From: an uncultured Pseudomonadota bacterium | Lineage (GTDB): Bacteria; Pseudomonadota; Gammaproteobacteria; Steroidobacterales; Woeseiaceae | Assembly (NCBI GenBank): GCA_913055625.1 | Contig: CAJXJW010000004.1 | Coordinates: 234,153 to 298,152, forward strand | Length of the DNA stretch: 64,000 nucleotides | Direction of reading: 5' to 3' | Part shown: positions 55,701-64,000 of the stretch, in pieces | How positions within the stretch are numbered: position 1 is the stretch's first letter | Layout: every line of letters begins with the position of its first letter | Program-made: the position numbers and the translations under genes | Notes under the pieces: generated by a model | Databases searched by the model: none | What the model was told of the DNA's origin: nothing | What the model saw: the letters and a program-made list of their open reading frames with translations, nothing else

Positions 55701-57623
55701 TCAGTGCGCGGTGCGGAAGTCGCGCAGGTAATACACCGACAGCGGCGTCGGCTCGTCCGCGTCCGCTTCGTCCCAGCCGGGCACGTCCTCGCTGCCGCTC
55801 TTCTGCTTCTGCACGTCGTCCTCGGCGCGGTAGTCGCCGGTTCGGAAGTCGATGCGTTCCGGGACACCGTCGCCGCTGCCGGCAAATGCCGCTGCGTCGG
55901 CGACGGTCTCACCGCCCAGCCGGAGCCGGTACACCCGTTCGGCCGCATCGAACTCGATCTCGACGGCGTGCCACCGGCGTGCGGGCAGCGTGCCGACGGC
56001 GATGACGTTCTCGCCGTCGTTCGTCGACAGGCGCCCGCCTTCCAGGCGCAGCTTCACGAGGCGATCACCGGCCCCGGTGACGATGTCCATTTCGAGCGGG
56101 CCGTGCGCGGCCTCGACGTACAGGTCGAAACCGACCACCTGGCGAGCGGCTCGCGCGAACACTCGCTGTGCCGACGCGTAGTCGTACGGATCGCGGTCGG
56201 AAATCCGGAGACTCTGCCGGCCGGCATCGGGGCCCGCCACCACCTCGATCTCGTGCCAGGGCCCGTGGTAGATATTCCAGTCCGTTACCACACCGCCGGC
56301 AATCATGTCGTCGAAGTCGTCCGCCACCGGCCCGTTCACCTCGCGACGGATCGGCACCGGGATGCGCGAGATCCACATGTCTTCCTTCGACACCGAGTAG
56401 GCGACCCACAGGTCGTCGCCGGGCGGATTGCCGTTCCCTTCCACGATGCCGCGCACGTACTGCTGACCCGGCCGCTTGTGCAGGCCCCAGTAGCGCTTCG
56501 GCGGTAACTCCTGGTGCACGCCGGCGACGCCTCGAAAGCGAATCCCGTCATCGCTGGTCATGACGGCCAGCGGATGCCGGGCCGCGCTGTGCGTCGGGTT
56601 GATGACCATCGCGTAGCCGCCGGTGTCCAGGCGCTGGGCCCAGACTTTCGCACCGCCCCAGGTGAACCGCGGAAGCCGCACCAGCGGACTCCAGTGTTCG
56701 CCGCCGTCGCTCGTGACCGTCGCCAGGCTGTCCTTGAAGAGGCCGACGACGACGCCGTCGTCGCGCGTGAAAAAGTTGAAACCCTTGCCGGGCTCCCTGC
56801 CCTCGTCCGTCTCGACCGGCTCGAGACCGCCGAGGAAGTCCTCGATACCAGGCTCCAGCCAGTGCTCCTCCCACCATTGGACGCGCCGGATGCGATCGCC
56901 CAGGAACGCATCGACGGCGGCGACGAAACCGGCGTCGTCGGATGACGTGTAGTCCGGAAACATGAAGTCGCCGTGTTTCCACGTCGTGTTCTTCTTGACG
57001 AAGTAGATGGGACCGAACGACCCGTCCGCGTAGATCTCCCGCATGACGCGGCCCATGCCGTACCCGTCATTGACGCCGTAGAATCCGGACGCCAGCAGGC
57101 GGCCGTCCGGCGCGACGTAGAAACCCATGCGCTGGTGCATTACCAGGTTCTTCACCTGGTCCTCGCGCACCTCGGTCTGCTCCGACCAGAAGCCCATCGG
57201 GAACAGCACCTCGGGCCGGCTCCAATGCTTGCCGTCCTCCGACGTGCTCAGCAGCGTCAGTCCCGGCGGGATGTGCTCGCCGACCGGTGTGGCCAGGTAG
57301 TGGTAGTAGAAGCGCCCGTTCCAGTACGCGAGATTCGGCGCATGGTTGTAGGTCCAGCCGAGTCCGTCCGACCACTCCGGGTGCGACCGGTTTGCACGCA
57401 CGACCTCGTAGTTCTGCACGCCGATCGCCGGACGCAAACGGCCGTGGTGATAGCCGTCCTCGTAGCCGCTGGCCGACGGGACGTCGTCGTCGACGTAGAT
57501 GATCGGCTCGGCGGCGCTTCCCAACGCCTGGTCCGCCATGGCCGGCATCGCAATACCGAGAGCGGCCATGCTGACACACAATGCAGCGACATGCTGTGTT
57601 CGCACCGGGTACGTCCTGTTCAT
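55701..57623 (-). CDS. Secreted sialidase-like beta-propeller protein
   Basis: The 640-residue protein has a signal peptide (about residues 1-31, ending PAMA). The start at 57623 has AAGGA eight bases upstream. Asp-box-like motifs (STSEDGKHW, TSDGGEHW, TSDDGIRF) mark an N-terminal sialidase-type six-bladed propeller, followed after about residue 430 by a LamG/concanavalin-like domain. I do not see the complete arginine triad of true sialidases, so it may be another glycan-active or binding protein. It is convergent with the TonB receptor gene, with a 15-bp gap. Confidence 0.75.
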   Translation of the reverse strand: MNRTYPVRTQHVAALCVSMAALGIAMPAMADQALGSAAEPIIYVDDDVPSASGYEDGYHHGRLRPAIGVQNYEVVRANRSHPEWSDGLGWTYNHAPNLAYWNGRFYYHYLATPVGEHIPPGLTLLSTSEDGKHWSRPEVLFPMGFWSEQTEVREDQVKNLVMHQRMGFYVAPDGRLLASGFYGVNDGYGMGRVMREIYADGSFGPIYFVKKNTTWKHGDFMFPDYTSSDDAGFVAAVDAFLGDRIRRVQWWEEHWLEPGIEDFLGGLEPVETDEGREPGKGFNFFTRDDGVVVGLFKDSLATVTSDGGEHWSPLVRLPRFTWGGAKVWAQRLDTGGYAMVINPTHSAARHPLAVMTSDDGIRFRGVAGVHQELPPKRYWGLHKRPGQQYVRGIVEGNGNPPGDDLWVAYSVSKEDMWISRIPVPIRREVNGPVADDFDDMIAGGVVTDWNIYHGPWHEIEVVAGPDAGRQSLRISDRDPYDYASAQRVFARAARQVVGFDLYVEAAHGPLEMDIVTGAGDRLVKLRLEGGRLSTNDGENVIAVGTLPARRWHAVEIEFDAAERVYRLRLGGETVADAAAFAGSGDGVPERIDFRTGDYRAEDDVQKQKSGSEDVPGWDEADADEPTPLSVYYLRDFRTAH

Positions 57624-57707
57624 CACTTCAGTCCTTAGTGTGGCCCTCCACGCCGTCTACTGTATCAGCATCGCTTCGAGGTCCCCACCGGGGGCATTCA
57701 GGCTGAT

Positions 57708-58445
57708 TCAGACAGGCGGACTCCCGGCGCCCGGCATCGGGTCTTGCAAGAACCAGCCGCGGATCAGGAGCCAGAACATGAACACGAGTTCGCCGAAAAA
57801 CGTCACGAACATCCAGCCGAGATCCGTCCCCGGCGCAATGAACGGGCCGAGATCGTAGATCACGTACCCGGCACCGGCGACGACGAGCAGTGCACCGACA
57901 TACCGTGGCACGTAAGCCGCGCGCCAGGCGAGGTAACCGAGCAGGCACAGGTGCAGCCCGAACACGATTAGCCCGTAGGACCAGTCGTAGCGGAATGACA
58001 GGTACAGCATCTGAACCTGCGACTCCAGTGCGGCGGGGTCGAAGCTCTCGACGAGCGCCACGTTCGCCAGGACGCGGTAGATCGCCACCAGTTTCAGCAC
58101 GCCGACAAACGCGATGACCGTGTAGACCAGGCGCATCCAGGCCGCGAGCATCGACACGGCGCGGTTGACCGGCGCAAACAGGGCATACAGCGCCCACGAC
58201 ACGACAATATCCGCCACGAACGTGACCGTGAAGCCGATGATTGCCGCAGCGAGCATACCCCGGTTCTGCAGCACGTTCCGGATCGATGCCGCCGGGTTTT
58301 CGGGGACGAACAGGCCTGGCAGGAGCTTGAACTCGGCTACCGGTGTACCGATCATCACCAGCAGGCCGAAGCCGGCCACGAGGGCCGCCTGCCGCAGGCT
58401 CAGGCCGGCGATACCGGGCGGGTTCATCGTTCCGTTTCCAACCAT
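57708..58445 (-). CDS. DUF4386-type integral membrane protein
   Basis: The 245-residue protein has about six to seven membrane helices across its length, with the family features LAAWMRLVYTVIAF and YDWSYGLIVFGLHLCLLGYL. DUF4386 proteins have no established function. The start at 58445 has GGGAG upstream; an ATG at 58427 and one at 58466 are alternatives. It follows the dehydrogenase gene at 58476-59582 on the same strand closely enough to be co-transcribed. Confidence 0.82.
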   Translation of the reverse strand: MVGNGTMNPPGIAGLSLRQAALVAGFGLLVMIGTPVAEFKLLPGLFVPENPAASIRNVLQNRGMLAAAIIGFTVTFVADIVVSWALYALFAPVNRAVSMLAAWMRLVYTVIAFVGVLKLVAIYRVLANVALVESFDPAALESQVQMLYLSFRYDWSYGLIVFGLHLCLLGYLAWRAAYVPRYVGALLVVAGAGYVIYDLGPFIAPGTDLGWMFVTFFGELVFMFWLLIRGWFLQDPMPGAGSPPV

Positions 58446-58475
58446 CCCGCTCTCCCGCTCCGGCATGGGCGTCGG

Positions 58476-59582
58476 CTACATCCCCGTGTCGATGATGATC
58501 TTCCCCCGGGCGCGCCCCGACTCCGAGTACGCGATCGCGTCAGGCACCTCCGCCAGCGGGTACGTCGTGTCGATGACGGACACCAGCTGCCCCTTCTCCA
58601 TCAGACGCGCGAGCTCGGCCAGGTCGTCGCCGCTGGGGTGTGCCAGCATGACGATCAGCGCCTGGTCGACGAAGGGCGACATCAGCGGCGCCTTGATCAT
58701 GTTGGACAACGGACCGATCCAGTCGCCCTTCTCGCCTCCGACGATGACCAGCCGCCCGTCCGGCGCGAGGACGTCGGCGTTCGCCGAGATCGGGTGATTG
58801 CCGATCATGTCTACGATGAGATCGTACTGCTCGTCTTCCTCGGTGTAGTTCGCCTGTCGATAGTCGATGACGCGATCTGCGCCCAGCGACAGCACCATCT
58901 CCCGGTTGCGCTCGCTGCAGACACCGGTGACGTTGGCCCCCCAGGCCTTGGCGATCTGGACGGCGTACGTGCCCACGCCACCGGACGCCCCGTTGATGAG
59001 GACGCGCTGGCCCGCTTCGAGCCGTCCGTGGTCGCGGAGTGCCTGCAAGGCGGTGACGCCTGCAATCGGCATCGCCGCCCCGTCGGCAAACGAGGCTCCG
59101 GGCGGGATTTTCGCGATGCTGCCGTCCGCGTGCTTCGTGACGTATTCGCCGAACGATCCTCGGCCGACGCCGAACACGGCATCGCCAGCCTCGAACCGGG
59201 TGACGTTGCGGCCGACCGCCTCGACCACGCCGGCAAAATCGGCGCCCAGTCGGTCGTCTTTCGGCGCGCCGATTCCGGCGTCGAGACGCATCACGTAGGG
59301 AGAGCCGCGCATGTAATGCCAGTCGAGGGGATTGACCGACGCCGCCATCACCCTGACGAGCACCTCGTCGTCGCCGGGCACCGGCTTCGCGATGTCTTCG
59401 AGTTCCAGCACGTCCGGTCCGCCGTAGCAGCGGTACCGGATCGCTCGCACGAGTTCGGTGCCGGCCGGCTCGGCCGCCCCCGGCGCGCAGTCGGCCGTGT
59501 AGCGCACGGTCGCGGCAAGCGCGACGATCGCGGTGCCGAGCAATGCAACGAAGCCGAGCAGTATCTTGTAGCGTAGTTTCAT
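58476..59582 (-). CDS. Membrane-anchored zinc-free MDR alcohol dehydrogenase/quinone reductase
   Basis: The ATG at 59582 follows GGGAGGG and gives 368 residues. An N-terminal membrane anchor (about residues 6-26) precedes a medium-chain dehydrogenase fold with ASVNPLDWHYMRG, the NADP loop GASGGVGTYAVQIAKAWGA and a C-terminal completion of the first domain. Zinc-ligand motifs are absent, matching quinone-oxidoreductase-like members. It heads a unit with the DUF4386 gene. A perfect palindrome lies 54 bp upstream. Confidence 0.87.
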   Translation of the reverse strand: MKLRYKILLGFVALLGTAIVALAATVRYTADCAPGAAEPAGTELVRAIRYRCYGGPDVLELEDIAKPVPGDDEVLVRVMAASVNPLDWHYMRGSPYVMRLDAGIGAPKDDRLGADFAGVVEAVGRNVTRFEAGDAVFGVGRGSFGEYVTKHADGSIAKIPPGASFADGAAMPIAGVTALQALRDHGRLEAGQRVLINGASGGVGTYAVQIAKAWGANVTGVCSERNREMVLSLGADRVIDYRQANYTEEDEQYDLIVDMIGNHPISANADVLAPDGRLVIVGGEKGDWIGPLSNMIKAPLMSPFVDQALIVMLAHPSGDDLAELARLMEKGQLVSVIDTTYPLAEVPDAIAYSESGRARGKIIIDTGM

Positions 59583-59635
59583 CGTCCGGCCCTCCCGTTC
59601 GCGGCCGCGCTGGCCCGGCACCTGCCAGACCTAGG

Positions 59636-59652
59636 TGTATTAGTGTAATACA
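59636..59652. promoter_or_regulatory. Perfect palindrome, likely repressor operator
   Basis: TGTATTA-GTG-TAATACA is a perfect 7-3-7 palindrome in the 204-bp divergent region between the dehydrogenase and SLC13 genes. Size and symmetry fit a TetR- or GntR-type dimeric repressor. No such regulator gene is in the window. Confidence 0.5.
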
Positions 59653-59786
59653 ACACTAAACTACCCTGTCAAGTCGGGGCATAAGGCACCGCGTTGCCCA
59701 GTACCCGTGACCGGTTTTAGTGGTGCTTTCCATGGCCCTGCCGGTATTGTCAGGACAGCCACGGGGCGCTTCGAGGGCACCTGCGT

Positions 59787-61571
59787 ATGACGTTGATGCC
59801 GCATGCGATGGCTGCGATCGCCCTGACGATCGTGGCCCTGATCCTGATTTCCCGCGCACGTATTCCGCTGGAATACTCCTGCGCCGGCGTCCTCGTCGTC
59901 CTCGTCGTGCTGTTCGAGCTGTTCCCGTCGCCGGACCCCTATCCGCTGAGAGGCGCTCAGCTTCTGCAGGGCTTCGGCAACGAAGCGCTGATCACGATCT
60001 GCCTGCTGATGATCCTCGCCCGCGGCGTAGAGGTCAGCGGCGCGCTGCAGCCCGTGGGCCGGTTCCTCACCGGCATGTGGATGGGGCACCGTACGCTTGC
60101 CTTGCTCGCGACGCTGGTCGTGGCCGGTGTGATCAGCATGTTCGCCAACAACACGCCGATCGTCATCATGCTGCTGCCGATCCTCGTCGGCATCGGCCAC
60201 CGGATCGGCGAGCCGCCGTCGCGCTTCCTGATGCCGGTCGGCTTCGCGACGATCGTCGGCGGCATGGCAACGACGATCGGCACGTCGACGAACCTCCTGG
60301 TGGTCAACGTGGCCGTCGACCTCGGCTTGCCGCGCCTGGACATGTTCGACTTCGCGGTGCCGGCGCTGCTGTCGGCCGGCGTCGCCCTGTTGTACCTGTG
60401 GCTCGTTGCGCCGAGGATCCTGCCCGACCGGCCGTACCTGCTGGAAGGCACGGCGCCGCGCATTTTCAATGCAATGCTGCAGATCGGAGAGGACAGCCCT
60501 TTCACGGGCAAGACGCTCACGGAGCTCAGACCAATTCTCGAGGACAATGTCCGCATCACGCGCGTCGTCCGCAACGACTCGCTGGATCTTGCGCGGCTGC
60601 CGACCTTGACGCTGATGCCCGGCGATCGCCTGCACCTGCGGGGTCCGCCGGAAGCGATCCGGCTCGTGCAGGAAAAGTCCAAGGGCCAGGCCGGCGGCCT
60701 CGACCGGGCGCCGGGCGAACGGCTCGTCGAGCTCGTGGTCACGCGCGATTCGCCGCTGCACCGCAAGCGCTTCTCGGAACTCCAGCAAGATACGCTCCGG
60801 GGATTGCACCCGATCGGCTGGCACCGCGCCGGCCAGGTCGGACTGACGCGCTTCGACCAGTCGCCGGACCCGCTGTTGCGCACCGGCGACGTCCTGCTGA
60901 TGCAGGGCGACCGGCAGGAAGTCCGCAAGCTCATCGACGAATCGCACATCCTCGTGCTGGCACGGGACATTCACGTTCCGCGGATGTCCAAGGCGCCGCT
61001 CGCGCTGATCGTCATGATCAGCGTCATTGTCGTCGCCGCACTCGGCATCCTGCCGATCGTCGCCAGCGCGCTGTGCGGCGTCGGCGTCATGCTGGTCGGC
61101 CGCTGCCTGACCTGGAACGAAGCCTGGAGCGCGATCGATACGCGGCTGGCGCTCGTCATCGTCGTCAGCCTTGCGCTCGGTTCGACCCTCGTCGGAACCG
61201 GGGCTGCCGAAGCACTGGCACACACCTTCGTGACTCTTGTTGCGGGCCTGCCACCGGCCATCATCCTGAGCGCTTTGTTGCTTCTGACCGCGCTGCTGAC
61301 GGAGGTCGTGACAAACAGTGCGGTCGCGGTCATCGCAACACCCATCGCAATCGGCATGGCCGCGGAACTCGGCCAGCCGGCCCTGCCTTTCGTCCTCGCC
61401 GTCCTGTTCGGCGCCAACATGAGTTACCTGACGCCGATCGGCTACCAGACGAACCTGATCGTCATGAGTGCCGGCGGCTACCGCTTCTCCGACTTCTTCC
61501 GCGCCGGCTTGCCGCTGCAGATCCTGCTGTGGCTCGCCCTCTCGTTCCTGCTGCCGGTCTACTACCTTTGA
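59787..61571 (+). CDS. SLC13/DASS-family anion permease with TrkA_C domains
   Basis: The 594-residue membrane protein has two halves of membrane helices and hairpins, with repeat signatures FANNTPIVIMLL and TNSAVAVIATPIA, plus ATTIGTSTNLLV and PIGYQTNLIV. The cytoplasmic loop between about residues 210 and 400 holds two TrkA_C (RCK-C) domains. DASS transporters move dicarboxylates, sulfate or similar anions with Na+. Its stop codon overlaps the chrA start (TGATG). Both genes likely share a transcript starting in the palindrome-bearing region. Confidence 0.9.
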   Translation: MTLMPHAMAAIALTIVALILISRARIPLEYSCAGVLVVLVVLFELFPSPDPYPLRGAQLLQGFGNEALITICLLMILARGVEVSGALQPVGRFLTGMWMGHRTLALLATLVVAGVISMFANNTPIVIMLLPILVGIGHRIGEPPSRFLMPVGFATIVGGMATTIGTSTNLLVVNVAVDLGLPRLDMFDFAVPALLSAGVALLYLWLVAPRILPDRPYLLEGTAPRIFNAMLQIGEDSPFTGKTLTELRPILEDNVRITRVVRNDSLDLARLPTLTLMPGDRLHLRGPPEAIRLVQEKSKGQAGGLDRAPGERLVELVVTRDSPLHRKRFSELQQDTLRGLHPIGWHRAGQVGLTRFDQSPDPLLRTGDVLLMQGDRQEVRKLIDESHILVLARDIHVPRMSKAPLALIVMISVIVVAALGILPIVASALCGVGVMLVGRCLTWNEAWSAIDTRLALVIVVSLALGSTLVGTGAAEALAHTFVTLVAGLPPAIILSALLLLTALLTEVVTNSAVAVIATPIAIGMAAELGQPALPFVLAVLFGANMSYLTPIGYQTNLIVMSAGGYRFSDFFRAGLPLQILLWLALSFLLPVYYL

Positions 61572-62914
61572 TGTCCGACAATACGCCGGTCGCCGTCACG
61601 CCGGCACAAGCACTTCGATTCTGGGCTCGCCTCGGCTTCATCAGCTTCGGTGGACCGGCCGGCCAGATTTCGATCATGCACCAGGAACTGGTCGAGCGAC
61701 GCCGCTGGATCTCCGAGTCGACGTTTCTCCACGCCCTGAACTTCTGCATGCTGCTGCCCGGACCCGAGGCACAGCAACTCGCCGCGTACATCGGCTGGAG
61801 ACTGCACGGGCTACGCGGCGGCATCATTGCCGGCACTCTGTTCGTCGCGCCGGGCGCGCTGATCGTCCTCGGCCTCAGCATGCTCTATGCCGGGTACCGC
61901 GACGTGTCGATCGTGCAGGCGCTGTTCTTCGGCATCAAGGCGGCTGTGCTCGCGGTCGTGATCGAGGCCGTCGTGCGCATCGGCCGGCGTGCACTGAAGA
62001 ATGCGTGGATGTACGGCATCGCCGCGGCTGCCTTCATTGCGATCTTCCTGTTTCGCGTGCCCTTCCCGATCGTGATCCTCGGGGCTGCCGTCATCGGCTT
62101 CGCCGGTGGCCGCCTGTCCCCCGGGCGCTTCGTCGTAGCCGGCGAACATGGAAACGCGCCGGCAACGCCGGGCGCGGATGCGCTGGCGCAGTCCCGGCCG
62201 TTGGCCCGGAACCTGCGGCTCGTGGCCGCGTTCCTGCTGCTCTGGTTCGCGCCGACGGTCGTCCTGGTCGGCTTCCTGGGCCCGCAGAATGTTTTTGCGC
62301 AGGAGGGGCTGTTCTTCAGCAAGATGGCCGTCGTGACGTTCGGCGGCGCGTACGCCGTGCTCGCCTACGTCTCGCAACAGGCGGTGGAGCACTACGGATG
62401 GCTGGCGCCCGGCGAGATGCTGGACGGGCTCGGCCTCGCCGAGACGACGCCGGGGCCGCTGATCCTCGTCGTGCAGTTCGTCGGCTTCCTTGCGGCGTAC
62501 CGGAACCCGGGCATGCTCGACCCGATGCTGGCCGGCACGCTGGGCGCACTGCTGACGACCTGGGTGACGTTCGTGCCGTGCTTCCTCTGGGTCTTTCTCG
62601 GCGCCCCGTACATCGAGCGCCTGCACCGGCACGAGGCCCTCGGCGCCGGACTCTCTGCCATCACGGCGGCGGTCGTCGGCGTAATCCTGAACCTCGCGGT
62701 GTGGTTCGCGCTGCACGTGCTGTTCGCAGAGGTCGGCGAACAGTCTTACCGCGGAATGACCTTCTACGTGCCCGACTGGACCACGCTGAACGCGCCGGCT
62801 CTGTTGCTGGCCGCCGGCGCGCTCGTGGCAATGCTGCGCTTCAGGGTCCCCATGCTGACGACGCTCGCGGTGAGCGCGGTCCTTGGCATCGTCGTGGAAA
62901 CATGGGTCGCCTGA
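61571..62914 (+). CDS. chrA: Chromate transporter
   Basis: The 447-residue protein is a full-length, two-domain CHR permease. The N-half has FGGPAGQISIMHQELVERR and LPGPEAQQLA, and the C-half repeats the pattern with FGGAYAVLAYVSQQAVEHY and ETTPGPLILVVQFVGFLAA. ChrA effluxes chromate by proton exchange in resistant bacteria; some homologues have other anion substrates. Start overlaps the stop of the SLC13 gene, indicating coupled expression. Confidence 0.92.
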   Translation: MSDNTPVAVTPAQALRFWARLGFISFGGPAGQISIMHQELVERRRWISESTFLHALNFCMLLPGPEAQQLAAYIGWRLHGLRGGIIAGTLFVAPGALIVLGLSMLYAGYRDVSIVQALFFGIKAAVLAVVIEAVVRIGRRALKNAWMYGIAAAAFIAIFLFRVPFPIVILGAAVIGFAGGRLSPGRFVVAGEHGNAPATPGADALAQSRPLARNLRLVAAFLLLWFAPTVVLVGFLGPQNVFAQEGLFFSKMAVVTFGGAYAVLAYVSQQAVEHYGWLAPGEMLDGLGLAETTPGPLILVVQFVGFLAAYRNPGMLDPMLAGTLGALLTTWVTFVPCFLWVFLGAPYIERLHRHEALGAGLSAITAAVVGVILNLAVWFALHVLFAEVGEQSYRGMTFYVPDWTTLNAPALLLAAGALVAMLRFRVPMLTTLAVSAVLGIVVETWVA

Positions 62915-62930
62915 ATCTGCAAAGCATGTC

Positions 62931-63794
62931 CTACACCGCGGCCATCGATCCGAAGCGGCCGGCGTTGAAGTCGTTGATCGCGGCACGGATCTCCGCTTCG
63001 CTGTTCATCACGAACGGACCGTAGCCAACGACCGGCTCGTCGATCGGCTCTCCCGTCAGCACGAGCAGGATAGAGTCGCCATCGGCCGTCACCGTGACGC
63101 CCTCGCCGGTCGTCGAGAGCCGGGCGATTTCCGCCTGCTCGACGCCCTGACCGTCGATCGTCACCCGTCCCGACAGGACGGCGATCATGCTGTTGTGCCC
63201 GTCCGGCAACGGCAGTGTAGTTTCCGACCCGGCATCGAGCCGCACGTCCCACAGGTTCACCGGCGTAAACGTACTGGCCGGGCCTTCGGCACCATCCAGC
63301 GTGCCGGCGATGACCCGAGCGGTGCCGCCGTCGAGCGTCACGGTCGGAATCATGTCCCGCGTGATCGCCTGGTAAGCCGGCGGGGCGCCCTTGTCCTTCG
63401 CGGGCAGGTTGACCCAGAGCTGGACCATGCGAAACGGACCGCCGGTTTTCGAGAAGCCGGTCGAGTGGAACTCCTCGTGAATGATGCCCTTGCCCGCGGT
63501 CATCCATTGCACGTCGCCGCTGCTGATCGTCCCGCCGCCGCCGGTCGAATCACGGTGCGACACTTCGCCGTCATAGACGATCGTCACCGTTTCGAAACCG
63601 CGGTGCGGGTGCTGCCCGACACCCCGCGGCGCGCCGTCGTTGGGCTCGAAGTTGTGCGGACCTGCGTAGTCGAACAGCAGGAACGGGCTGATGGCCCGCG
63701 TATCGCCGTTGTAGCTGAACAGCGAGCGCACCGGGAAGCCGTCGCCGACCCAGTGGCTGCCGTGGTTACCCAGGATGTCCTTCAGCGTTTTCAT
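62931..63794 (-). CDS. Pirin-family cupin
   Basis: The 287-residue bicupin has the pirin motif HPHRGFETVTIVYDGEVSHRDS near residue 62, with metal-binding His and Glu residues, and GIIHEEF near residue 103. Bacterial pirins have quercetin 2,3-dioxygenase activity or act in redox or metabolic regulation. It is convergent with chrA (16-bp gap) and divergent from an HxlR-type regulator gene. Confidence 0.92.
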   Translation of the reverse strand: MKTLKDILGNHGSHWVGDGFPVRSLFSYNGDTRAISPFLLFDYAGPHNFEPNDGAPRGVGQHPHRGFETVTIVYDGEVSHRDSTGGGGTISSGDVQWMTAGKGIIHEEFHSTGFSKTGGPFRMVQLWVNLPAKDKGAPPAYQAITRDMIPTVTLDGGTARVIAGTLDGAEGPASTFTPVNLWDVRLDAGSETTLPLPDGHNSMIAVLSGRVTIDGQGVEQAEIARLSTTGEGVTVTADGDSILLVLTGEPIDEPVVGYGPFVMNSEAEIRAAINDFNAGRFGSMAAV

Positions 63795-63914
63795 CGTGAT
63801 CTCCTGTCCCGAGGAGGCTTCCTCCCCGCGTTGGGCCGGACCATCCCGGCCGCGTGCTGGATACCTGTGGGCCGGGTGCTAGAATGCAAGTACGGTCCTT
63901 GAGGATACTGCATC

Positions 63915-64000
63915 ATGCCGAGCCCCCGAGAGCGCACGCCCGAGGCCTGCCAGGCGGAAATCACGCTCGACCTCATCGCCGGAAAGTGGCGACCGATGGT
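63915..64000 (+). CDS. HxlR-family transcriptional regulator (partial, runs off the window)
   Basis: Only the first 28 codons are present. The ATG at 63915 has GAGG ten bases before it. The peptide ERTPEACQAEITLDLIAGKW matches the HxlR N-terminus, including the redox-sensitive Cys position and the LIAGKW helix start. HxlR proteins are winged-helix regulators, often responsive to aldehydes or oxidants. It is divergent from pirin, which it may control. Confidence 0.75.
   Translation, partial: MPSPRERTPEACQAEITLDLIAGKWRPM

Noticed and set aside
59720..61570. The in-frame upstream extension of chrA, giving a 1064-codon open frame
   Set aside because: The first 600 codons are an out-of-frame shadow of the SLC13 gene in high-GC DNA, Pro/Arg-rich and without membrane segments. 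The chrA family start at 61571 fits.

Overview
The window comes from the chromosome of a high-GC gammaproteobacterium. This is shown by conserved gene orders: gyrA-serC-serA-pheA-aroA-cmk-rpsA-ihfB-lapA-lapB, the threonylcarbamoyl-AMP synthase family gene-scpA-scpB-rluB, smc-zipA-ligA, dksA-gluQ, and rimP-nusA-infB-rbfA-truB-rpsO-pnp. Condensation uses SMC-ScpAB rather than MukBEF, which argues against Enterobacterales. I cannot name the genus; a free-living aquatic or soil lineage is plausible from the accessory genes.

Layout. 1-600: a small membrane protein. 607-15517 (minus strand): a Tat-exported FAD oxidoreductase, then a long housekeeping block for UDP-glucose synthesis, LPS assembly control, ribosomal protein S1, aromatic and serine biosynthesis, and gyrase. 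15893-18681 (plus): ubiG, rmuC and an SDR. 18696-21991 (minus): rluB, scpB, scpA and a Sua5/YciO-family gene. 22095-24088 (plus): yciB, yciI, a bolA-family gene and a parvulin. 30093-36400 (minus): ligA, zipA, smc. 36590-40053 (plus): a lysine-rich DksA variant, gluQ, phaR, a structured RNA and yheT. 40050-49727 (minus): an unknown secreted protein, then the pnp-to-rimP translation and RNA-decay block. 49995-57623: a lytic transglycosylase, an ECF sigma/FecR/TonB-receptor signalling unit and a secreted beta-propeller protein. 57708-64000: a DUF4386 membrane protein, an alcohol dehydrogenase, an SLC13 permease coupled to a chromate transporter, pirin, and the start of an HxlR regulator.

The unusual part is 24143-30092. 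It is visibly more AT-rich than its surroundings and separates two conserved housekeeping clusters. It holds: a predicted small RNA behind a near-perfect class II CRP promoter; an exported protein made of 37 perfect tandem octapeptides followed by a DUF5666-like tail; two diverged paralogues of a helix-turn-helix-containing family I take to be DUF6502; and between them a lone OppA-like peptide-binding lipoprotein with no permease or ATPase genes. I see no integrase, transposase or tRNA there. A second RNA-only locus lies at 38890-39007 between phaR and yheT.

No rRNA, tRNA, CRISPR array, insertion sequence or prophage was recognised.
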